Positions 5,998 through 13,000 of a stretch of DNA of 13,544 nt are shown here, one piece after another (the stretch's first letter is position 1; each line of letters begins with the position of its first letter). The position numbers were made by a program, and so were the translations under genes. The stretch lies in assembly GCA_902490355.1 (NCBI GenBank), contig CABUDN010000064.1:1-13544 (forward strand). Direction: 5' to 3'. Origin of the DNA: an uncultured Oscillibacter sp. Lineage in GTDB: Bacteria > Bacillota > Clostridia > Oscillospirales > Oscillospiraceae. The notes under the pieces are model-generated. The model was not told the origin of the DNA. It made no database searches and saw only the letters and a list, made by a program, of their open reading frames with translations.

Positions 5998-6954
5998 ATG
6001 CGCAAACAATCACGCATTCATACCGTGGTCATCGCAGGCCCGGGCATCATGGGCGCGTCCTTCGCGCAGATCTTTGCCAAGTGGTATGACCGGGTGTACC
6101 TCTACGGCGTGTCCGAGAGCTCCCTGGAGAAGGCGGACTACCTGATTTCCATCAACCAGAAGTCCCAGGTGGAACAAGGAGCTCTGACGCAGGAGGAGTC
6201 CCGGGCACTGCTGGAGCGGATCACCATGACTACATCCAAAGACTGCTTTGCCCAGGCGGACTTTGTTCTGGAGGCCATTCCCGAGAAGATGGATGTCAAG
6301 CACACCTTCTGGGAAGAGGTCAGCCGGATGGTGGGGGAGGATGTGGTGCTGGCCACCAATACCTCCGGCATGTCCGTGACGGAAATCGCCCAGGCGGTGT
6401 ACCGTCCGGAGCGGTTTGCGGGCATGCACTGGGTCAATCCGCCCCATCTCATTCCCCTGGTGGAGGTGATCGCCGGGGAAGCCAGTGCGGATGAGACGCT
6501 GGACATCCTGTGTGACATTGCGGTGAGCCTGGAGAAAAAACCGGTCCGGGTGTACAAGGACCCCACCGGCTTCATCCTCAACCGCCTGCAGTACGCCGTG
6601 GTGCGGGAAGCCTTCCACTGTGTGGAGATGGGGTATGCCAGCATGGAGGATGTGGACAATGTGGTCAAGTACGGCCTGGGGCTGCGCTATGCCTGCATTG
6701 GCCCCTTCGAGACCATCGACTTCGGCGGCATCGACATCTTCAACAAGGTGGGCAGCTACATGTTCGACGCGCTGTGCAATGACGGAGGCCTGCCCCGCCT
6801 GCTCAAAGAGGCTTACGCGGAAGGCAAATGCGGAGTGAAGAACTGCAACGGCTTTTATGATTACAGCGACGGCAAGGACCAGACGGCCCTGGCCCGGCGG
6901 GACGCGGCGTTTATCGCGGTGTGCAACGCCCTGTACGGAAAACCGAAATCCTGA
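5998..6954 (+). CDS. NAD-dependent 3-hydroxyacyl-CoA dehydrogenase-family enzyme (gulonate/carnitine dehydrogenase-like)
   Basis: The 318-residue enzyme has an N-terminal Rossmann domain with VVIAGPGIMG (Gly14, Gly16, Gly19) for NAD, and a C-terminal helical domain from about residue 188. The family active site is intact: Ser123 in NTSGMS, His144 in GMHWVNPP, Glu156 in PLVEVI and Asn195 in GFILNRL. The sequences HWVNPPHLIPLVEVI and GLGLRYACIGPFE resemble the lambda-crystallin/L-gulonate 3-dehydrogenase and carnitine dehydrogenase branch more than the 3-hydroxybutyryl-CoA dehydrogenase of butyrate synthesis, which usually reads HFFNP. It probably oxidises a free beta-hydroxy acid. It lies 85 bases after dctP and before a terminator, so it likely acts on what the TRAP system imports. 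GGAAGGA lies about 11 bases upstream of the ATG. Exact substrate unknown. Confidence 0.85.
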   Translation: MRKQSRIHTVVIAGPGIMGASFAQIFAKWYDRVYLYGVSESSLEKADYLISINQKSQVEQGALTQEESRALLERITMTTSKDCFAQADFVLEAIPEKMDVKHTFWEEVSRMVGEDVVLATNTSGMSVTEIAQAVYRPERFAGMHWVNPPHLIPLVEVIAGEASADETLDILCDIAVSLEKKPVRVYKDPTGFILNRLQYAVVREAFHCVEMGYASMEDVDNVVKYGLGLRYACIGPFETIDFGGIDIFNKVGSYMFDALCNDGGLPRLLKEAYAEGKCGVKNCNGFYDYSDGKDQTALARRDAAFIAVCNALYGKPKS

Positions 6955-6963
6955 GGCACCTGA

Positions 6964-6997
6964 GGGCGCCGGCGGCAGCCGGCGTCCTCTTTTTTTG
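6964..6997 (+). terminator. Intrinsic terminator of the TRAP/dehydrogenase operon
   Basis: A 10-bp stem (GGGCGCCGGC 6964-6973, GCCGGCGTCC 6978-6987, one G-U pair) with a GGCA loop is followed by CTCTTTTTTT-type tract at 6988-6997. It ends transcription 10 bases past the dehydrogenase stop. Confidence 0.9.
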
Positions 6998-7059
6998 CCG
7001 GAACCGGCCGGCCGGCGGATACATAGACTGGCGGGGGCGCCCGGGCGCGGAGCGTTTGA

Positions 7060-7075
7060 CGCGGGAATTCCCGCG
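7060..7075. promoter_or_regulatory. 16-bp perfect palindrome ahead of the membrane-protein cluster
   Basis: CGCGGGAATTCCCGCG is a perfect 16-bp palindrome 15 bases before the ATG at 7091. TTGACG overlaps its left edge (7056-7061), but no fitting -10 follows. It could be an operator or a leader hairpin; no factor is recognised. Confidence 0.35.
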
Positions 7076-7090
7076 GGAAAGGAAGGGAGC

Positions 7091-7168
7091 ATGCGTATGC
7101 GGATGGATGGCAGAATGTTCCGGACTTTCGTCATGAAAGGACCGGCAGGAAAGGGGGCGGCCGTGTGA
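7091..7168 (+). CDS. 25-residue small ORF coupled to the next gene
   Basis: The peptide, rich in Met, Arg and Lys (MRMRMDGRMF... ending KGAAV), has a purine-rich ribosome site (GGAAGGGAGC, next to the ATG). Its TGA stop (7166-7168) overlaps the GTG start of the membrane-protein gene (7165-7167) in a GTGA arrangement, the classic form for translational coupling. It may be a genuine small protein or just a device that delivers ribosomes to the next start. No homolog is recognised. Confidence 0.4.
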   Translation: MRMRMDGRMFRTFVMKGPAGKGAAV

Positions 7169-7770
7169 AAGGGTGGAGAGCCCGGTGGGCATCGGTCCGG
7201 GCAGCCTGGCGCCGGATTCCCATGGTGGACCGGGGATTGATGCTGCTCATGGCGGTACTGCTGGTGCAGTCGGCCTATGTCATATTTTTCCCCGCAGCGG
7301 ACAGCGGCGCCACGGCGGGAAACATTGATATTGTGGTACGCACTTCCGCGGCAGCGATTTTCGGCTATTTCCTCAGCGCCAGCTTTGCTGCGCAGAAGAC
7401 GGCCGGGGTACCAACTGTCTCCGGCGGGCATATAATGGAAATGGCGGATCAGGGCGGCGACGGCACGGAGGCCAGGGGAACGATCGGCTTTGTTTCTGAA
7501 ACGTCCGTCCAAAGCGGAAGCGGTGCCCAAACCCGCGGAACGGCAGAGACCGCAACGGGCGGCAGCCGCCTGCAGGTAGTGATGGCAACGGGAATCGGAT
7601 TGTTCTGCATGGTGGTGCTGATCGTGGTGCGCAACAGCGCGCAGCTCACCGAGGCGGCCGCTGAGTCTTCCACCATGATGGCCACTGTGGTGCAGTTCCG
7701 GGACTTCGTCTCGGCCTGCGTGGGATTTCTGATTGGCTATCCCGCTGAGACTGCCGATCCGCCCGTATAA
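7165..7770 (+). CDS. Small hypothetical membrane protein
   Basis: A 201-residue protein with a basic N-terminus (residues 1-20), a clear membrane helix at about 23-42, a moderately hydrophobic stretch at 58-76 (TSAAAIFGYFLSASF), a polar Gly/Ser/Thr-rich loop at about 80-134, a second strong helix at about 137-155, and a third hydrophobic stretch at 180-192. The family is not recognised. It starts at GTG inside the stop of the 25-codon ORF; purine-rich AGGAAAGGGGGC lies just upstream. It ends 25 bases before the beta-sandwich gene, so the two are probably co-transcribed. The small size and loop suggest a membrane anchor or accessory protein rather than a transporter. Confidence 0.75.
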   Translation: MKGWRARWASVRAAWRRIPMVDRGLMLLMAVLLVQSAYVIFFPAADSGATAGNIDIVVRTSAAAIFGYFLSASFAAQKTAGVPTVSGGHIMEMADQGGDGTEARGTIGFVSETSVQSGSGAQTRGTAETATGGSRLQVVMATGIGLFCMVVLIVVRNSAQLTEAAAESSTMMATVVQFRDFVSACVGFLIGYPAETADPPV

Positions 7771-7795
7771 ACACTTTTTCGGAGGTTATCTCGAT

Positions 7796-8659
7796 ATGGC
7801 CGATGTGAAAACGGACCTTTTGAGCCTGCAATACAGCCAGAACTTTGCCATTGAGGGACTGCAGGAAGCGAATGTAGACCTGGAACTGCCTCCTGCATCC
7901 GCGCAGACTGCCACGGTTTTCGGTGTCGTGACCGACGGCTCCCTGCCGGTGGCCGACGCCACGGTGAAGCTCTTTGACAGCGCGGGACTGCCGTTTATGC
8001 ACACGCTCACCGATGCGGCCGGTGCCTATTCCATTACCGGAATTCCCGCCGGAACCTACAGCCTGGGAGCGGTGAAAGACGGCTACCGCCTCAGCGACGC
8101 GGCGGGTGTCACCCTTTCCGGCAGTGCCACCACCCAGATGGACCTGACGCTCAAGGTGGACGCCACCCTGGCGCTGGGCGCCATTGCGGGTGTTCTCAGT
8201 GCGGTGGACCTGACTGGAAAAGTCACGCCGCTGGGCGGCGCCAAGATTTCCCTGCGGGGCTCTCTGGGAGCTGAGGTGGCCGTCACCTATACGGCGGCGG
8301 ACGGCGAGTTTGCATTCTATGATATTGCCGACGGCGTGTATACCCTGATGGCTTCCGCCGAGGGGTATCAGGCTGTGGCTCCAGTGACGGCCACGATCCT
8401 GGGCGGGTCCATCGCCAATGTGGAGATGTCCATGATGGTAGACCTGCGGACCTATAACGGCACGGTCAGCGGCCTGATCCGCAACGGCGCGGGCCAGGCG
8501 GTGGCCGGATGCTTCGTGGGTCTTTACCGCGTGGTGACGGAAGGCGGAGTTACCCGGGAACAGCTGGTCTCCGTCACCAAAACCAATGCCGCGGGCAAGT
8601 ATATGTTCGGCGGGGTCGGTGCCGGAGAATATCTGGTCAAGGCAAAACTGGAGCAGTAA
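7796..8659 (+). CDS. Protein with three carboxypeptidase-regulatory-like beta-sandwich repeats
   Basis: The product has 287 residues. After a short N-terminal segment (1-37) come three transthyretin/CNA-B-like sandwich repeats at about 38-121, 128-214 and 220-286. Each has the pattern G-V-V-x-D-G...A-x-V-x-L, then T-D-x-x-G-x-Y/F, then I/V-x-x-G-x-Y-x-L (for example DAAGAYSITGIPAGTYSL, NAAGKYMFGGVGAGEYLVK). Such domains are structural, usually in surface adhesins or stalks, or fused to enzymes. Here there is no signal peptide, sortase motif, membrane helix or catalytic domain, which is odd for this fold. GGAGG lies 10 bases before the ATG at 7796; the frame is open further upstream but without a site. 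It could be a secreted protein exported by an unknown route or a cytoplasmic scaffold; function unknown. Confidence 0.85.
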   Translation: MADVKTDLLSLQYSQNFAIEGLQEANVDLELPPASAQTATVFGVVTDGSLPVADATVKLFDSAGLPFMHTLTDAAGAYSITGIPAGTYSLGAVKDGYRLSDAAGVTLSGSATTQMDLTLKVDATLALGAIAGVLSAVDLTGKVTPLGGAKISLRGSLGAEVAVTYTAADGEFAFYDIADGVYTLMASAEGYQAVAPVTATILGGSIANVEMSMMVDLRTYNGTVSGLIRNGAGQAVAGCFVGLYRVVTEGGVTREQLVSVTKTNAAGKYMFGGVGAGEYLVKAKLEQ

Positions 8660-8715
8660 GCGGCATCCTCAGCGCCGGAGCACGATTCTGCCTGCAGGAG
8701 GCCAAGGAGGCGGAT

Positions 8716-9036
8716 GTGCCGCTGCGCCTGGGAACCGGATATGACCGCTGCGGCATCCGGATTCTGGTGGAGGACGCCTGTCCGCTGGACCGTGTGATCC
8801 TGCGTCCCTGCCGGGGATGCTTTTGCTGGATGCGGCTGCTTCTTTGCACGAAAGAAACGGCTTTTGCGGGCCTTGCGCCGGGGCTGTACCGGCTGACACT
8901 GGTACGGCCGGGAATGCGGGCGGAACTGGCAGTGGGGCTCTCCCCCGGCGGCAATGTGGCGGTGCGCTGGAATGGCCGCCGCGGGTTGTGGAGCTGGGAG
9001 CGGGACTGGTTTCACTGTTTCTTCAACCGGCCCTGA
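8716..9036 (+). CDS. Small hypothetical protein, possible extra sandwich-like domain
   Basis: The frame open from before 8659 to the TGA at 9034-9036 looks coding throughout. The start chosen is GTG8716, which has AAGGAGG 5 bases upstream, giving 106 residues. The stretch TAFAGLAPGLYRLTLV repeats the gly-leu-pro-gly-x-tyr turn of the preceding protein's sandwich repeats, so this may be a degenerate relative of those domains. The C-terminal tail is Trp-rich (WNGRRGLWSWERDW). The same frame between 8656 and 8715 (AVSGILSAGARFCLQEAKE) also looks protein-like, so the true product could begin earlier or be a continuation of the 7796-8659 protein in the -1 frame. It is followed by the terminator at 9059-9090. 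Confidence 0.5.
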   Translation: MPLRLGTGYDRCGIRILVEDACPLDRVILRPCRGCFCWMRLLLCTKETAFAGLAPGLYRLTLVRPGMRAELAVGLSPGGNVAVRWNGRRGLWSWERDWFHCFFNRP

Positions 9037-9058
9037 ACGGCATTTTCTCCGGCTGCAA

Positions 9059-9090
9059 AAAAGGCCCGGACCTTCTGGTCCGGGCCTTTT
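9059..9090. terminator. Bidirectional terminator between convergent operons
   Basis: A 14-bp perfect stem (AAAAGGCCCGGACC 9059-9072 with 9077-9090) and a TTCT loop is flanked by A bases on one side and T bases on the other, so it works on both strands. It ends the plus-strand cluster (stop at 9036) and the riboflavin operon (ribH stop at 9115). Confidence 0.92.
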
Positions 9091-9114
9091 GCTGATGAAA
9101 AGCGGGGAACGGGA

Positions 9115-9582
9115 TCAGCGCTCCAGCTCCCGAATGAGGTTCACCATTTCAATGGCGCCCTGGGCGCACTCAGAGCCCTTGTTGCCGGCCTTGGTGCCGG
9201 CACGCTCCACGGCCTGCTCGATGGTGTCTGTGGTGAGAACGCCGAACATCACCGGGATGTCGCTGTTCAAAGCCACCTGAGCCACGCCCTTGGAGACCTC
9301 GCTGCACACATAGTCATAGTGACTGGTGCTGCCCCGGATCACGGCGCCCAGGGCGATGACGGCGTCGTATTTGCCGCTTTTGGCCATCTTGGAGGCAATG
9401 AGGGGGATTTCAAAGGCGCCGGGAACCCAGGCCACGGCAATATCCTCCTCCCGGACGCCATGGCGCAGGAGCGTGTCCTCACAGCCGGCCAGCAGCCGGG
9501 AAACGATAAAGTCGTTGAACCGGGCGCAGACCACGCCCACGCGGATGTTTTCCGATACCAGTTTGCCTTCAAAGCGTTTCAT
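9115..9582 (-). CDS. ribH: 6,7-dimethyl-8-ribityllumazine synthase
   Basis: RibH condenses 5-amino-6-ribitylamino-uracil with 3,4-dihydroxy-2-butanone 4-phosphate to give lumazine, the penultimate step to riboflavin, and usually assembles as an icosahedral shell. The 155 residues are full length. Visible motifs are ARFND (20-24), VPGAFEIP (53-60), GAVIRGSTSHYDYV (79-92, with the catalytic His88), FGVLTTDTIEQA (113-124) and KAGNKGSECA (131-140, the phosphate-binding region). AGGAGG lies 8 bases before the ATG. It is the last gene of the operon, 42 bases after ribBA. Confidence 0.98.
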   Translation of the reverse strand: MKRFEGKLVSENIRVGVVCARFNDFIVSRLLAGCEDTLLRHGVREEDIAVAWVPGAFEIPLIASKMAKSGKYDAVIALGAVIRGSTSHYDYVCSEVSKGVAQVALNSDIPVMFGVLTTDTIEQAVERAGTKAGNKGSECAQGAIEMVNLIRELER

Positions 9583-9624
9583 AATGGATTCCTCCTGTTG
9601 AAAAAATGATGAAAGATCGGGAAC

Positions 9625-10827
9625 TCAATAGCTGACCAGATGGCCCATGCGGGTTTGCTTGGTGCGCAGGTAAAAGAGGTCCTCCGCCGTGGGGGGAATC
9701 TGAATGGGGACCCGCTCCGTGATCTCCAGACCGAAGCCGGAGAGCTGATAGATCTTGTCGGGGTTGTTGGTGAGCAGCCGCATGGTCTTCACGCCCAGAT
9801 CCCGCAGAATCTGCGCGCCGGTCCAGTACTCCCGCAGGTCCGGGGCGAAGCCCAGCTTCACGTTGGCGTCCACGGTGTCCAGACCTTGCTCCTGCAGGGC
9901 ATAGGCCTTGAGCTTGTTAATGAGGCCAATGCCCCGGCCCTCCTGGCGCATGTACAGCACCACGCCCCGGCCCTCTGATTCAATCTGGCGCATGGCGGCG
10001 GCAAGCTGCTCGCCGCAGTCGCAGCGCCGGGAGCCGAACACGTCGCCGGTGAGGCATTCGGAGTGGACCCGGCACAGGACGTTTTCCCCGTTGCCGATGT
10101 CGCCTTTCACCAGGGCCACATGGTGTTCGCCGGTGAGATCATTGATGTAGCCATAGATCTGGAAATCCCCGTACCGGGTGGGCATGTGGGCCGTGGCCTC
10201 CCGCACCACGTGCTTGTCGTGGAGGCGGCAGTAGTCCTGCAAAGCCTGGATGGTCAGCACCTTCAGACCCCACTCCCGGGCCTTTTCCAGCAGCTCTGTG
10301 GTACGCATCATGGTCCCGTCGTCGCGCATGATCTCGCAGCACAATCCGCACTGGGTCAGTCCCGCCAGACGGCACAGGTCCACGGTGGCCTCGGTGTGGC
10401 CGTTGCGCACCAGAACGCCGCCCCGCCGGGCCACCAGGGGAAACACGTGGCCGGGACGGCGCAGTTCCTCCGGCTTCGTGGCCGGATCGGCGCATTTGCG
10501 GCAGGTGTAGCCCCGCTCCTCGGCGGAGATGCCGGTGGTGGTGTCCACATGGTCGATGGAGACGGTGAAGGCGGTGCAGTGGTTGTCCGTATTGACCTTG
10601 ACCATCTGCTCCAGGCCCAGCCGGGCGGCCACTTCCTCACTCATGGGGGTGCAGATCAGGCCCTTGGCGTGGACGGCCATGAAGTTGACATTTTCCGTGG
10701 TGGCAAACTGGGCCGCGCAGATCAGGTCCCCTTCGTTTTCCCGGTCGGGATCGTCGATGGTAATGATCAAATGGCCTGCCCGCAGCTCTTCCAGAGCTTC
10801 TTCCACGGTGCAGAATTGGGATTGCAT
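9625..10827 (-). CDS. ribBA: Bifunctional 3,4-dihydroxy-2-butanone 4-phosphate synthase / GTP cyclohydrolase II
   Basis: This 400-residue fusion feeds both branches of riboflavin synthesis. The N-terminal RibB domain (about 1-203) makes dihydroxybutanone phosphate from ribulose 5-phosphate and shows DDPDRENEGD (25-34), TTTGISAEER and RPGHVFPL...RNGHTEATVDL. The C-terminal RibA domain (about 207-400) opens GTP and shows the zinc cysteines Cys258, Cys269 and Cys271 (SECLTGDVFGSRRCDCGEQL) and YMRQEGRGIGL (292-302). Both sets look intact, so both activities are expected. AAGGAGG precedes the ATG by 8 bases. The gene lies 24 bases after ribE. Confidence 0.98.
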   Translation of the reverse strand: MQSQFCTVEEALEELRAGHLIITIDDPDRENEGDLICAAQFATTENVNFMAVHAKGLICTPMSEEVAARLGLEQMVKVNTDNHCTAFTVSIDHVDTTTGISAEERGYTCRKCADPATKPEELRRPGHVFPLVARRGGVLVRNGHTEATVDLCRLAGLTQCGLCCEIMRDDGTMMRTTELLEKAREWGLKVLTIQALQDYCRLHDKHVVREATAHMPTRYGDFQIYGYINDLTGEHHVALVKGDIGNGENVLCRVHSECLTGDVFGSRRCDCGEQLAAAMRQIESEGRGVVLYMRQEGRGIGLINKLKAYALQEQGLDTVDANVKLGFAPDLREYWTGAQILRDLGVKTMRLLTNNPDKIYQLSGFGLEITERVPIQIPPTAEDLFYLRTKQTRMGHLVSY

Positions 10828-10851
10828 GGTTGATTCCTCCTTGCTGAATGC

Positions 10852-11496
10852 TTAAAATCCGTTTTGCCGCAGAATCTCCAGGGTCAGGCCGCCGGAGGCG
10901 GGTTCGTCCCGGAAGGAGAGCAGCTTTTCCACATATTTGCCGATGAGGTCCGTCTCCAGGTTGACGGTGTCGCCCGGGCGCTTGGTGCCCAAAATGGTGT
11001 TTGCCGCCGTATGGGGAATGACGGAGACGGAGAAGGACGTCTCGTCCACCGCTGCCACGGTCAGACTGATGCCGTCTATGGCGATGGAGCCTTTTTCCAC
11101 AATGTACTTGAGCAGGGCCGGCGCGGCGGAGACGGTGTACCACACGGCATTGTCGTCCTGCCGCAGGGCCCGGATGGTGCCGGTGCCGTCAATATGGCCG
11201 GAGACGATGTGCCCGCCGAAGCGGCCGCCGGCGGCCATGGCCCGCTCCAGATTCACCGGACTGCCGGGCCCCAGGGTCCCCAGGGACGAGCGATTGAGGG
11301 TTTCGTGCATGACGTCGGCGGTAAAGCCGTCGGGAAGCAAGCGCGTGGCGGTGAGGCATACGCCGTTGACGGCCACGCTGTCTCCGATCTTCAGGTCTGA
11401 GAGCACCCGGGAGGCTCCGATGGTCAGCACCGCCGAGTGGGCGCCCCGCCGGACGGAGCGAAGGGTGCCGACCTCCTCAATGATTCCTGTGAACAT
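10852..11496 (-). CDS. ribE: Riboflavin synthase, alpha subunit
   Basis: RibE dismutates two lumazine molecules to give riboflavin and recycle the pyrimidine. The 214 residues contain two lumazine-binding barrel repeats (about 1-97 and 98-195), seen as MFTGIIEEVG with VNGVCLT (44-49), and GGHIVSGHIDG (94-104) with IAIDGISLTV (138-147). The family-conserved N-terminal MFTGIIEE sets the start, with GAGGTGG 7 bases upstream. The 5' end overlaps the end of ribD by 20 bases, implying translational coupling. Confidence 0.98.
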   Translation of the reverse strand: MFTGIIEEVGTLRSVRRGAHSAVLTIGASRVLSDLKIGDSVAVNGVCLTATRLLPDGFTADVMHETLNRSSLGTLGPGSPVNLERAMAAGGRFGGHIVSGHIDGTGTIRALRQDDNAVWYTVSAAPALLKYIVEKGSIAIDGISLTVAAVDETSFSVSVIPHTAANTILGTKRPGDTVNLETDLIGKYVEKLLSFRDEPASGGLTLEILRQNGF

Positions 11497-12580
11497 CTGT
11501 ATCCACCTCGCTTTCCAGCAGCAGGTCCTCTCCCAGAGGGGTGACGGACCAGTGCTTGAGTACGATGCCCTGGTCGGGCAGATCCACGCCGGTGCCGCCG
11601 ACCGGGGTGGGGGCGGCGCCGCCGAAGAGCTTGGGCGCTACATAGGCCTGGACTTTCTGGACGATTCCGGCTTCCAGTGCCGCCCAGTTGAGCTGTGCGC
11701 CGCCTTCGAGCAGAACACTGTCCAGCTGCTCCCGGCCCAGACGGTCCATCAGGGCGCGAAGGTCCACATGGCCGCCTTGCTCCGGCAGCTCCCACACCTG
11801 GCATCCGGCGGCGCGGAGGGCCTGGGCCCGGTCCGGCGGGGGAGCGCAGCAGGCAAGGATGGTGGGAACTTCACCGGCGGTTCGGACGATCTGGCTTTCC
11901 GGAGGCGTGCGCAGGTGGGTGTCGCAGATCACCCGGACGGGGTTCCGGCCGCCCTCCATCCGACAGGTGAGCAGGGGATCGTCGGTCAGAACCGTGCCCA
12001 CGCCTGCCATGATGGCGGCGCAGCGGTGGCGGTCCTGATGGACGCGGCGGCGGGCCTCTTCACCGGTGATCCACCGGGAAGCGCCGGTGCGGGTGGCGAT
12101 CTTGCCGTCCGCGGTCATGGCGTATTTTAAGATGACATAGGGACGGCCGGTTTGGATGTAGTGGAAAAATATTCGGTTCAGGGCGTCACACTCGGCCTTC
12201 ATCACGCCGGTTTCCACCTGAATGCCGGCCTGGCGGAGAATCTCCAGCCCTTTTCCCGCTACCAGGGGATTGGGATCGTCGCTGCCCACCACCACCCGGG
12301 CGATGCCTGATTCTATAATGGCGTCGGTGCAGGGGGGCTGACGGCCGTGGTGGCAGCAGGGCTCCAGAGTGACATACAGCGTTGCACCGGCGGGAGATTC
12401 CGTACAGCGGGACAGGGCGTGGCGCTCGGCATGGAGGGCGCCGCAGCGTTTATGGTAGCCGGTGGAGAGGATCCGGCCGTCCCGGACCAGCACGGCCCCC
12501 ACCATGGGATTGGGGTTGGTCCATCCCTCGCCCCGGCGGGCCAGTTCCAGAGCCAGACGCATGTAATCCGTATCGTTCAT
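11477..12580 (-). CDS. ribD: Bifunctional riboflavin biosynthesis deaminase/reductase
   Basis: RibD performs the second and third steps after GTP opening: deamination of the pyrimidine and NADPH reduction of the ribosyl side chain. The N-terminal zinc deaminase (about 1-145) shows TNPNPMVGAV, HAE (His50, Glu52) and PCCHHGRQPPC with zinc ligands Cys75 and Cys84; the position usually Thr in GRTPPC is Gln81 here. The C-terminal reductase (about 146-360) shows RPYVILKYAMTADGKIA, GVGTVLTDDP and LEGGAQLNWA. At 367 residues it is full length. The ATG at 12580 has GGGAGG 6 bases upstream; the frame stays open for 429 bases further but that is riboswitch and leader. First gene of the operon. Confidence 0.98.
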   Translation of the reverse strand: MNDTDYMRLALELARRGEGWTNPNPMVGAVLVRDGRILSTGYHKRCGALHAERHALSRCTESPAGATLYVTLEPCCHHGRQPPCTDAIIESGIARVVVGSDDPNPLVAGKGLEILRQAGIQVETGVMKAECDALNRIFFHYIQTGRPYVILKYAMTADGKIATRTGASRWITGEEARRRVHQDRHRCAAIMAGVGTVLTDDPLLTCRMEGGRNPVRVICDTHLRTPPESQIVRTAGEVPTILACCAPPPDRAQALRAAGCQVWELPEQGGHVDLRALMDRLGREQLDSVLLEGGAQLNWAALEAGIVQKVQAYVAPKLFGGAAPTPVGGTGVDLPDQGIVLKHWSVTPLGEDLLLESEVDTDVHRNH

Positions 12581-12595
12581 GGGTTGCCTCCCGGA

Positions 12596-12635
12596 AAGAA
12601 AAAAGATGCCTTGAACGGATGGTTCAAGGCATCTT
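12596..12635 (-). terminator. Leader terminator directly ahead of ribD
   Basis: A 14-bp perfect stem (AAGATGCCTTGAAC 12603-12616 with 12622-12635) and a GGATG loop is followed on the minus strand by TTTTTT then CTTTC (down to 12596). It lies between the FMN riboswitch and ribD, so it is placed to control entry into the operon. Confidence 0.85.
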
Positions 12636-12691
12636 GCATGAAACGGCAACAAAGCGGCAAAGCGGCGCGGCATTCCCGCCCATGGAGCAAG

Positions 12692-12725
12692 AAAAAAACT
12701 CCGGAACGCATCACACATTCCAGAG
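12692..12725 (-). terminator. First leader terminator downstream of the FMN riboswitch
   Basis: On the minus strand CTCTGGAA (12718-12725) pairs with TTCCGGAG (12699-12706, one G-U) around an 11-base loop, followed by seven T bases (12692-12698). It is about 45 bases beyond the aptamer. CCATGG-containing segments lie on both sides (about 12733-12742 and 12679-12686) and are mutually complementary, which may allow an alternative fold. Confidence 0.75.
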
Positions 12726-12770
12726 CAAAAACCCCATGGGCGCAGGGGGACAAATCTCCTGCGTTCACAC

Positions 12771-12881
12771 GATCTTCTTCCATCCAGACTATACTGTCGG
12801 CCCCGGAATCGCACCGGGTCATGCCTTGCGGCTCGTGGGCTGTACCACCGGTGGGGAATTGCACCCCGCCCTGAAGATCCT
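12771..12881 (-). ncRNA. FMN riboswitch (RFN element)
   Basis: Reading the minus strand, the aptamer opens with GGATCTTCAGGGCGGGGTG, continues through AATTCCCCACCGG, GATTCCGGGGCCGACAGT and ATAGTCTGGATGGAAGAAG, all hallmark RFN segments. The closing stem pairs GATCTTC (12873-12879) with GAAGATC (12771-12777). It binds flavin mononucleotide and should shut off the ribDE-BA-H operon when FMN is plentiful. Two terminators follow before ribD, so the control is most likely by premature transcription termination. Confidence 0.97.
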
Positions 12882-12896
12882 GATTCAATTGAGCAA

Positions 12897-12925
12897 AGTA
12901 TACGCCCCTTGGCGAAACTTGTCAA
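12897..12925 (-). promoter_or_regulatory. Promoter of the riboflavin operon
   Basis: On the minus strand a consensus TTGACA (12920-12925), a 17-base spacer and TATACT (12897-12902) lie just upstream of the FMN aptamer. Transcription would start near 12890, about 10 bases before the closing stem, and about 310 bases before the ribD start codon. Confidence 0.9.
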
Positions 12926-13000
12926 TCCCTTTTTCGCGCCGGAAACGGTATCGTACATAACGCAAGGCATTCTGCATATGCTGAACGGGGGTGATGGTGC

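Noticed and set aside
6010..7530. Long minus-strand open frame (506 codons)
   Set aside because: It mirrors the dehydrogenase gene and spans a terminator and a gene boundary; this is a codon-bias artefact of high-GC DNA. The same applies to minus frames over 2827-3837 and 4091-5609 and plus frames over 10063-12130.
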